Source of the DNA: Adiantum capillus-veneris
Taxonomy: Eukaryota; Streptophyta; Polypodiopsida; Polypodiales; Pteridaceae
Reading direction: 5' to 3'
Assembly (NCBI GenBank): GCA_014529385.2
Contig: CM043960.1
Span: forward strand, 117,434,043-117,498,042
DNA: 64,000 nt
Shown: positions 38,201-49,000 of the stretch, piece after piece
Layout: every line of letters starts with the position of its first letter
How positions within the stretch are numbered: position 1 is the stretch's first letter
Notes under the pieces: generated by a model
The model's input: the letters and a program-made list of their open reading frames with translations, nothing else
What the model was told of the DNA's origin: nothing
The model's database searches: none
Position numbers and translations under genes: made by a program

Positions 38201-39966
38201 TCATCTCCCAAGAAAATACCGGTTTTCTTAAGAGTTGGCCTCTTCTTTAGAAATTCTTTCCTTATTTCTATATTCGGGAAGCGGAGAATAAGTGCCCTAT
38301 CCTTTACGTTTCCCTTCTCATCGATTCCTTTCTTGCCCACTCTCCATGCACTTGTGTGAGTAGGCTCTGTGATGCCCATGCATTGTAGCAGTTCCTTCAC
38401 TTCTTCATCTACATTCTCTTTGTCTTTGACTCCTGTGACCCGCACATGCAAAGCCCGATTCTTCCTTTTCTGCTCTTCCTCAATGGTCATATTAATAATG
38501 GTGGAGGTAGGTGTGGTCTCGAGCATCTGGACCTTCCCTTTCTTCGCGTCCTCAATCCATTTCTCTGCTTCATCAACCTTTTCTTGTGTCTTAAAAAGAC
38601 GTTCCGCCCATGAAGATGCCGTTTTCGATTTCTGTTCATCTCCTTCCCGTAGAGCTTTCATCTGATCCTTCATGTCCTCCAGCTCCTTCAGCACCGAAGG
38701 TTGGTCGTCTCCCTTCTCCTTAGTTTCAGATTTGCAAGCCGCAAGTTTTCCTTTTAGCTCCTCGATTATTGCATCTTTTTCCCCCATGTGCTTTTCCATA
38801 TTTGTTCTCCATGCTTCAAAACTTGCTACTGCCTCATCGAGTTTCTTTTGCATAACGCATTCTGTTACATTTACTTCGGCCTTGATTAGGTTTCGTAATT
38901 CCGTTTTCAAGATCTGAATCTCCTCATTCTGTATCCCCCGGATCTCTCTCCTTAGTTCTCTCATCATGTCTCCATACATGGAGTTCCTGTAGCTCTCAGC
39001 GCTCGCGTGCATTTCCTTCTTGATGTCATCCCTCATATAGTTTAGCTCTGATTTTAGCATCACCTGGACCTTCTCCATCATTAGCTCATCATGTATCCTG
39101 GAGATTTTCCCCACTCGTAAGGATCCTGGTGATAGTACAGTACCTCTGTTTCTCCGTTTGAATGTAGCTGTTGTTTTTTTTGGGGTGGTGTAGCTATCTA
39201 CACCTAGCCCTTCCCCTTCGGTAGGCGGATCCATCGAACCCGAGCCACAAATGTGGGGTAGGGTACTAGGGTACTAGGGTGAGGGATTGAGAATCAAGCC
39301 TAATTTTTGAAGGCTTCGACGCCCTTTGGAGGCACTTTTATCCTTAGTGAAGGCAAAAATATTTTACCCTTCGAAAGAAGGATAGAATATTGAAAAATCT
39401 TTGAGTAGCCCTTCTAATTTTTGTCTAAATATAGCTTAATGAAAGATAGTTAAAATATACCCTTCAAATGAATGATTAGGGTCACCCTTCAAAAAATGAC
39501 CCTTGCTGAGAATAGGGCAAACTTAAAAGTTTATCTTAAAGCTTAAAAATCTTTAAACTTTAACGTAGGAGCTATTTGACTTTCTACGCGTAGATGAAGA
39601 GAGTGCCGGGGCGCGCGTAGGACGGGACTTGCTACACGTAGAAAGTATTTCTACGCGTAGAGGAGCTTGCAGAGAGAGCGTGTGTGCGCACGATCACAGC
39701 GGAAGAGCTTTGTGTGCGCCCTGCTCTTGCTCGCCTGCCGTGCTGCTCCTGCTCGCGCTGCCTTGCACCTGCTCGCGCTATACAACAGCCTGCTCTGACG
39801 TGCACCCCACCTATCTCGGCTCCTGCTGCTGCCGCGAACTCTAACAGTGTCAGCTCTGCTGCGCTGTACTGTACCCTACTGTGCCCGTCTTGAGCTTGCA
39901 CTGCCTTGCAGCTTGCGTGAGCTCTACGATCAAATGGGTGAGAGGGGAGATTCGTGATGGAAGAGA

Positions 39967-40000
<34 letters not shown>

Positions 40001-43000
40001 TTCCTGTAAGGTGCAGCGGAATGAATGTTTGAAATTTGCTCAAGATGAGTGCTCCGATCTGTGCTCAAGGTTCCTTTTGTTCTTATGGAAGGGAGAGCCT
40101 TCCATTCTTAATGAGAGAGTGCAATGGACACAAACAAAGTGAATGGACATTGTGCGTGAAAGTGTATGAGACTGAGAGATAGAGAGAGAAGAGAATACGA
40201 CACCAGAGACGACGTAAAACCCTCCTCCGAAGGCCCCACTCTCGTTGGCGAGAGTGGTCTACTTTTGATTGCACAAACTGGTACAAAGTGGATGAACGAG
40301 AACTGATGCAAGTCTAGGCTATGTCGATGTTGACGACAGGGATGACGAGACCGACTCTATGGCTAAAATTGATGCACTTTCTCTACTGTCCAAAAAACGC
40401 CAATGGGCTGAAATCTGCTGCTGCAAAACGCTGGTTTGCTGCAGATTTTTCGTGCCTTCGGCTGCCCCTAAAAACGCTGATTTGCAGCCCTTTGAAGTCC
40501 TCTGAAAACACTGTTTTGTCTGGTCTTTAATTGCTGAAATTCTGATGCTATGGCGATGCTGAAAACGCTAGGGAAAGGGGGGCCATGTTGGTTTGCTGAA
40601 AAACACCAAGGGCTGGGGGTTGTGGCGATGATGTCTTTGATGAAAACGCGAGGTGCTGGGGTCTATGGCGATGAGGCTATTGCTGAAAACGCTAGGGGTG
40701 CTAGAGGCCTTGCTTGAAGGAAATCGCCACCAAGGGGAAAAATGTCCTGCTTGAGAGAGAGGGGGGGAACCTGCTGCCTGTGGCCTGTGTTCTCCTTGCT
40801 CTTCTGCCAATTAGTGCTAGCCTAGGTTTGCTTATATATTATCTTACCCAATTTGCCCTACTCAGTTCCCAACAAAAGTCACTTAAAATAATAAGTGAAT
40901 AATGTCAAAAATAGGGAAGATAGGTTAAATGCACTGGAAAATTCCCTTGAAGGATTCTGATGGGAATGCTTATCATCATGATGTGTGCAACCAAAGGATA
41001 TGCATCTACACTAAGTGCCTGGGCATGCACGGCCTTTGAACAGACTCACAAAAGTGACAGAACACTTGCTAATCTAGACCGACTGGACTGACGGAACGCT
41101 TGTCGTGCTGTAGCTTGTCCACGGACACATAGGGTTGGATGTGTCACGTGACATCCCCTCCTTTTCAAAGTGAGGTACTGGTACCGAACTGTATGGCGTC
41201 GAGGGAGATCGCCAATAGCATCCGGAATTCTGGAAGGGACTCTTCGCCGGCCCACTCTGATGTGTGGATCATGCGGTACTTGAACTTCATAAAGGTCTAC
41301 AACGCTTGCTTCTTTGGGCCGCGCCGAAAGCGACACAAAGTCTTCCGTGATTTCCGGGAATAAGGGTTTCTGCAAAATTAGGGTTTCTGCTGTCGGTAGC
41401 CACGTCATCACTTTGTGACAAAGCGACACAAAGTCTTTTGTGGCTCCTTCGATGCATCATCTTCGTCTAGAGTCGTGCTTCTTTCTTCTTCAAGAATCTC
41501 AATGGCTGAAAATTCCTGAAACCGCTTCCAACACAAAAACATGAGCATACCCATTCCATGTAAAGTGACTGGAGAAAATCTCGTCTTCCTAAAAGACTCT
41601 GCATGCAATGCAGATGAACCAATAGACGGAGTGCCGAACCGTTCACCACACACAAGCAAACAATGAGATCGAATCTTGTCTTGCTGACCTAAATCAATCA
41701 ACTGTGGCAATTCACAACGGAAATGTCCATACTTGGTGCTCATATTTTCATGTGCTCTTTCTACAAATGTGTCATGCCAAAGAAGAGACATGGAATGTGA
41801 CTTCCTTGAATGCATAATTTTCAGCTTTTCGTGAACAATCCGCATACATTCGTGCTCATTCATTAGTGAAGCGTGCTCAACGTACAGTATGTCATGCCTA
41901 CAAAAAGGGATCACATAAAGACGCTGACAAAATACAAGAAACGATTACAAATGAAACACTCGAACAATGCGTGTTGCCGAATCATTCAAACACATAATAC
42001 TTCCTGTAAGGGTTCTTTGGACCTTGGCTCGAGAGCCAAGACTGGTTCTTCGTGATTGAGCGAATCTGCAATGAGGTTAGCTTCGCTAGAAAAAGTATCG
42101 ACTAACTCATCCTGCTTGTGAACAATCACATCTTCTTCATGCAAATCATCATGCTTGTGAAAAATCACATCTTGATCATGCAAATCATCATGCTTGTCAT
42201 TGTCATCCAAATCATCATGCTCATCATTATCATTCAAACCATCATGCTTATCATCATGCAAATCCTGTGTGTCATGCTTTGGAGAAGAAGAGACTGAGAG
42301 AGTCTCCTTCTCCTGCATCCGTTCAATCTTCACCTGCATATTAGCAATGAGAGATGGAGAATGAACAACTTGCTCTCCACGAATGACAATGGGAGAGTCA
42401 CTTTTGACATTGAAAGTGAACGTATTTTGTCACGTGACACATCCCAACCCTATGTGTCCATGGACAAGCTATACCATAACAGGGTTCCCGTCAGTCAAGT
42501 CAGTTTAGATTAGAAGTGATCTGGCACTTTTGTGAGTCTATTCGTAGACCGTGCATACCTAGTCACTCAGTATAGATGCATATCCTCTGGTTGTACACCG
42601 CATAAGCATAAGCATTTCATCAGATTCCGTCAGAGTCAGTTTGGGGGATTTTCAAGTGACTTTATCCTATTTTTCCTTATTTTTAACATTTTTCACTTAT
42701 TTATTAAGTGACTTTTGTTGGGTACTCAGTAGGGCAAATTGGGTAAGTTAATATATAAGCAAACCCAAGTTAGCACAATAGAGCAGATGAGCAAAGGGCA
42801 CAGCAGGCTTCCCCAAGCAACAGGTGCTCCCTCCCTCTCTCAGCAAGAACCTCGTCAAGCCACGTTGGTGAGGCCACCCCCCCTTCATGCCCTAGCGTTT
42901 TTTGGATCGCCTACCTTCCTTCAAGCTCTGGCATTTCCCCACCTCAGCCTATCGCCATCAAGCCCAGCCAATAGCGTTTTTGATTCAGCAATCTCAGCCA

Positions 43001-46000
43001 GGCCTCAGCGTTTTTACTAACGCTAGCGAGTGCTGCAGAATCCCAGCATTTCTAGACACAAAAACGCAGCTTCTGCCCCACAACAAGGCAGCGTTTTCAG
43101 CCCTCAAACTCAACCCAAAAACGCAGATTTGTCAAGCAAGGAACCTCAGCGTTGTCATCTATTTGAACCTCTTCAAAACAGAGAATTTCAGCATCAACAC
43201 AACAGTAAAACATTTGTCAAGCAAGGAACCTCAGCGTTTTGTCATCTATTTGAACCTCTTCAAAACAGAGAATTTCAGCATCAACACAACAGTAAAACAG
43301 GGATTTTCAGCCATACCAAAACAGCCCAAGATCTTCCAGATCCTCAGCATTCCCCCCTTTGTGGACAGTAGATTTCTTAGAAGAAGACCAATTCCAGACC
43401 TAAAGTCATCATTGTCGTCATCGACATAGCCCCCATTTTCATCAATCCATGCATCATCATTGTACACCTTTGTGCAATCAAAGTTAGACCACTCTCGCGG
43501 ACAAGAGTGGGGCCTTCGGAGGAGGGTTTTACAACCTCTCGGGTGTCGTATCTCTTTTCTCTCCTTCTCTCAGTCTCATTCACTTGCACGCACAATATCC
43601 ACTCACTTTGTTCGTGATCATAGCACTCTCCATAAGACGGAAGGCTCTCTCCTTCCCTAAGAACTAAAAGGAACCTTGAGCAAATATAGATCACTAATCT
43701 TGAAAAAATACAACATTCATTCCGATGCACCTTACATTGGTATCAGAGCTTTGGAAGTGTTCTGCATTACTCAAGGAAAGAACCACAAGAACCACAAGAA
43801 TTTTTTTTGCTTGTTGCAATCGCACGAACCCAAGTTTACTTGGGCGTGTCGATTCCTAATCGTGTTTGTTGAAGAGTGACAGGAAACCCAAGAAAGAAGG
43901 GCTTGTCCAGCCTCCCCTTGCGTCTCTTTTCACTCATTGAGAGCGGACCGTGCACTTAGCGGCCGGCCAATCGACGTGAGGTGGGAAAAAGCAACCTTGG
44001 TGTGAGCGCAAGGCCGCCAAGGGGTGCGCCCGCAGAAAAGAGTAGAACTCGAGTGAAGAGAAGATCCTTCTCCAACGAGATTTGCAAGCAAAAGGGATCC
44101 TCAAGAACCTCAAGACCCTCAAGAACCAAGTTCCTCATGAACTTAAGAACCAAGTTCCTCGTGAACTTAAGAACCAAAGATCCCAGTGCATGGTCGTCAC
44201 CCGAAGTGGAATGGATACTTCGCATACAGGTGATGAGCATGAGAGAGGCGAAGAAGGATTCTCCCCACCAGGAGATTTTTCCAACCCTCCCCCCTCGCCA
44301 TCTACGCCACGAGTTGTTCTAACTCCTATGGAGATGATGGTCAAGTCAATGATGGACATGATGCTAGCACAACAAGAAGCGACTCGCGTCACTTTAGAAG
44401 CGAATCGCGTTGCATTGGCACAATAGAAACCAATCGCCTTGCTTTCGAACGCGAGCGCGATGAACGAAATGAACGAAAAGCAAAAAGGAAGGCCGAGCGT
44501 GAAGCTCAAAGGGAGATATGCACTCAAGAATTTATTTCCCAAGTGCTAGCTTCGATGATCGAACCACCCAAACATCGTGGGAGTTCCTCAAGTGGTGCAA
44601 GCCACGATGCGGATTCCAACAAACCAGTCACCAAAAAGTTGACTTTCAGTAAGTATGATGGTACGATGGATGCTACGGTGATTCATTCTTGGTTGCATCA
44701 ATTTAATGCTTATTTTACGACAACTAAGAAAACAAGAAATAGCAAAGTTTTGACGGCAACTATGTACCTTGCCGGTGATGCCATCAATTGGTACCACGCA
44801 TGGCAAGAGGCACAGCGAGCCGCGCATCTAGAGGCAACCGACGATTTCACGCCCCTCTCTTTTAGTTGGGCTGATTTCCAAGACAAGCTCAAGGCGCGGT
44901 TTATGCCACCTCAATACCTCGCACGATTGAAAGACGATTGGCGCTCTCTCAAGCAAAATGGTATGCCAATTATATCTTTTTCTAATCGTGTTTTGCAGCT
45001 AGGCACTCAATTACGAAAATCGGATGATGAGCGCAACGAGGCTTTTCTCTTTGGGTTGGACGAATACATCAAGTTTGATGTTGAAGTCTTTGACCCCGCG
45101 GATCTCAACAAGGCGGTCGCAATCGCTCTCGCCCAAGAGATGAAGCACAACAAGGGAAAGCCTAAGGAGAACAAGACTTCCACAAGTACCTCGCAGACTT
45201 CTCAGAACCCTCAGAACAGTAAGAACAGTAAGAACGGTAAGAATGGTAAGAATGATAACTCTTCTAACCAATCTTCCAACAGTCTCTCAACAAAGAATTC
45301 TTCCAATGAATCTAAGGGTAAGGCTAACACAATTGCTAAACCTAAGCTTACTCCAGATGAAAAGATAGCACAAGGAATTGTAGGAGGATACTCACTTCGG
45401 AAGAACAAAGCACTTATTCTAAGGAAGGTCGTTGTTTTCATTGTCACATTAAGGGTCACATAAAAAGAACATGTCCTAAGCTTGAATCGAATGAATCTGA
45501 AGAACCCACAGCACCCACTTCCTCTGTCAATGCAATGAATGATAACACGAGTGTGCCCCAAGTTTCTCAGGACCCTTCCATTAATGATTCTCTCATTAAA
45601 TGTTATGGTCGTACGTCGGGGCACCGTTTTGTCATATTGTTTGACCCAGGTAGTATGCATGATGTGATCAGTTCCTCTCTTGTTGAGAGAGCCCGCCTCA
45701 AGGTTAGTCCGAGATCTCCTATCGAGGTCTCTGGCTTTCGTCCCGGTATGGACGTGATATGATTTTGGGCATTCGATGGTTTCGTGAGACTAACGCTCTC
45801 ATTGATTTTGAGGCTAACACTTTAACTCTCAATGCCAAAAGTGATTCTCCTACCGTCTTTCATAGAGAAGACATTGCTCATTCTCCATCTCTCATTGCTA
45901 ATATGCAGGACAAGATTGCAAGGATTCAAGAGAAGGAGACTCTCTCAGTCTCTTCTTCTCCAACGCATGATACACAGGATTTGCATGATTGTGTGAAGCA

Positions 46001-49000
46001 TGATGATGATTTGATTGACCATGATTTGCATGATGATTTGGATGATAAAGACAAGCATGATGAGTTGCATGAAGATGATGTGATTGTTCACAAGGATGAT
46101 GTGTTAGTCGATGCTTTTCCTAGCGAAGCTAACCTCGTTGTAGATTCGCTCAATCACGAAGATCCGATCTTGGCTTTCGAGTCGAGGTCCAAAGAACCCC
46201 CACAGGACGGTTCGATCATTCAGGGAGAACCGATCTTGGCTCTCGAGCCTCGGTCCAAAGAACCCTCACAGGAAGTATTGTGTTCGCATGATTGATACGC
46301 ACGCATTGTTCGAATGTTTCATTCGTGATCGTTTCCTGTATTTTAGTCAGCATCGTTATGTGATCCCTTTTCCTAGGCATGACATATTGTATGTTGAGCA
46401 CGTTTCTCTCATGGATGAGCACGAATGTATCTTCATGAAAAGCTAAAAAGTTTGTATGTCAGGAAGTCACATTCCATGTCTCTTCCTTGGCATGACACAG
46501 TTTCAGAAAGAGCACATGATAGTATGAGCACCAAGCATAGGCATTTCCATTGTGATTTGCCACAGTTGATTGATTTCGATCAAACAGAAAAGATTCAACC
46601 TCATCGTTTGCATGTGTCTGATGAACGGGTTGTCACTCCGTCTCTATGTTCATCTACATTGCATACACAGTCTTTAGAGAAGACAAGATTTCTTTCCTTC
46701 ACTTTACATGGAATGGGTATGTTCATGGTTTTGTGTTGGAGATGGTTTCAGGAATTTTCAGCCATGGAGATTCTTGAAGACGAAAGAAGCAGGTCTCTAG
46801 ACGAAGTTGAAGCATCGAAGGAGCCACAGAAGACTTTGTGTCGCTTTCGGCGTGGTCCAAAGAAGCAAGCGTTGCAAACCTTTATGAAGTTCAAGTACCG
46901 CACGACCCACACATCAGAGTGGGCCAGCGAAGAGTCCCTTCCAGGATTCCGGATACTGTTGGCGACCCCATACAGTTCGGTACCAGTACCTCACTTTGAA
47001 AAGGAGGGGATGTCACGTGACACATCCCAACCCTATGTGTCCATGGACAAGCTACACCATAACAGGGTTCCCGTCAGTCAAGTCAGTTTAGATTAGAAGT
47101 GATCTGGAACTTTTGTGAGTCTATTCGTAGACAGTGCATGCCTAGTCACTCAGTATAGATGCATATCCTCTGGTTGTACACCGCAGAAGCATAAGCATTT
47201 CCATCAGATTCCATCAGAGTCAGTTTGGGGATTTTCAAGTGACTTTATCCTATTTTTCCTTATTTTTAACATTTTTCGCTTATTTATTAAGTGACTTTTG
47301 TTGAGTACTCAGTAGGGCAAATTGGGTAAGTTAATATATAAGCAAACCCAAGTTAGCACAATAGGGCAGATGAGCAAAGGGCATAGCAGGCTTCCCCAAG
47401 CAACAGGTGCTCCCTCCCTCTCTCAGCAAGAACCTCATCAAGCACCTTGGTGAGGCCACCCCCCCTTCATGCCCTAGAGTTTTTTGGATCGCCTACCTTC
47501 CTTCAAGCTCTCGCGTTTCCCCACCTCAGCCTATCGCCATCAAGCCCAGCCAATAGCGTTTTTGATTCAGCAATCTCAGCCAGGCCTCAGCGTTTTTACT
47601 AACGCTAGCAAGTGCTGCAGAATTCCAGCATTTCCAGACACAAAAACGCAGCTTCTGCCCCACAGCAAGGCAGCGTTTTCAGCCCTCAAACGCAGCCCCA
47701 AAATGCAGATTTGTCAAGCAAGGAACCTCAGCCTTTTGTCATCTATTTGAACCTCTTCAAAACAGAGAATTTCAGCCATCAACACAACAGTAAAACAGGG
47801 ATTTTCAGCCATACCAAAACAGCCCAAGATCTTCCAGATCCTCAGCATTCCCCCCTTTGTGGACAGTAGATAGAAGAAGACCAATTCCAGCCTTAAAGTC
47901 ATCGTCGTCGTCATCGACATAGCCCCCATTTGCATCAGTCCATGCATCATCATTGTACACCTTTGTGCAATCAAAGTTAGACCACTCTCGCCGATGAGAG
48001 TGGGGCCTTCGGAGGAGGGTTTTACAACCTCTCGGGTGTCGTATCTCTTTTCTTTCCTTCTCTCAGTCTCATTCACTTGCACGCACAATATCCACTCACT
48101 TTGTTCGTGATCATAGCACTCTCCATAAGACAGAAGGCTCTCTCCTTCCCTAAGAACTAAAAGGAACCTTGAGCAAATATAGATCACTAATCTTGAGAAA
48201 ATACAACATTCATTCCGCTGCACCTTTTCTGCCGGGAATCCGCCCAATCAATGAGAGGGTTATGCTCACGAAACCATTGAATGCCCAAAATAATATCACA
48301 TCCTGAGAGAGGAGAGACAAAAAAATTTCTACGGAAAGCAGCTTGTTGAACTGTAAACAACACATCAAGGCACTCTTTCGTGATGAGAGTGTCCATACCG
48401 GGAGCGAAGCCAAAGACCTCAAGAGGAGATTTCTGACTAACCTCTAGGCGGGCTCTCTCAACAAGAGAGGGACTAATCACATCATGCATACTGCCTGGGT
48501 CAAACAATATGACAAAACGCTACCTTGTCATATGACATAACATTTAATGAGAGACTCATCAATGGGAGGGTCATGAGATACTTGGGGCACACTCGTGTTG
48601 TCATTTATTGCATTGACAAAGGAAGTGGGTTCTGTGGATTCTTTAGATTCATTCGATCCAAGCTTAGGACATGTGCTTTTTATGTGACCCTTAATGTGAC
48701 AATGGAAACAACGACCTTTCTTAGAATAAGTGCTTTGCTCTTCCGACGTGATGCATCCTCCTAGAATTCCTTGTGCTACCTTTTCATCTGGAGTGAGCTT
48801 AGGTTTAGCAATTGTGTTAGCCTTACCCTTAGGTCCATTTTGACAGTTCTTTTCTGAGAGACTATTGGAAGATTGGTTAGAAGAGTTACCGTACCATTCT
48901 TACCGTTCTGAGGGTTCTAAGAAGTCTGAGAGGTACTTGTGGAAGTCTTGTTTTCCTTAGGCTTTCCCTTGTTGTGCTTCATCTCCTGTGCGAGAGCAAT

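Larger units (their letters stand above)
37050..39250 (-). mobile_element. LINE, 5' part (ORF1 and endonuclease)
   Basis: The 5' half of the same LINE. The 5' end lies shortly beyond the ORF1 start at 39234; sequence right of about 39260 is AT-rich and unrelated. Confidence 0.85.
42428..48227 (+). mobile_element. P: RT-less gag-pro LTR retrotransposon (nested copy)
   Basis: Plus strand, 5,800 bp, same family as M. LTRs 42428-43736 and 47011-48227; internal 43737-47010. It sits inside the protease-to-acidic-tract linker of M: the M reading resumes across the insertion (LIDWADSR before, [11 protein letters not shown] after; P itself has [18 protein letters not shown]). The last few bases of the right LTR (expected ACA) and the TSD are lost, consistent with a small deletion at that junction. 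Confidence 0.88.

Noticed and set aside
39850-40142. Open frames across the LTR start of M
   Set aside because: They run through (GA)n and LTR DNA; no family motif and not conserved in the other LTRs.
42878-43090. Short (Ile/Met)-rich ORFs opposite the His/Asp tracts
   Set aside because: They are antisense shadows of the acidic tract (for example 62878-63090) or of LTR sequence.
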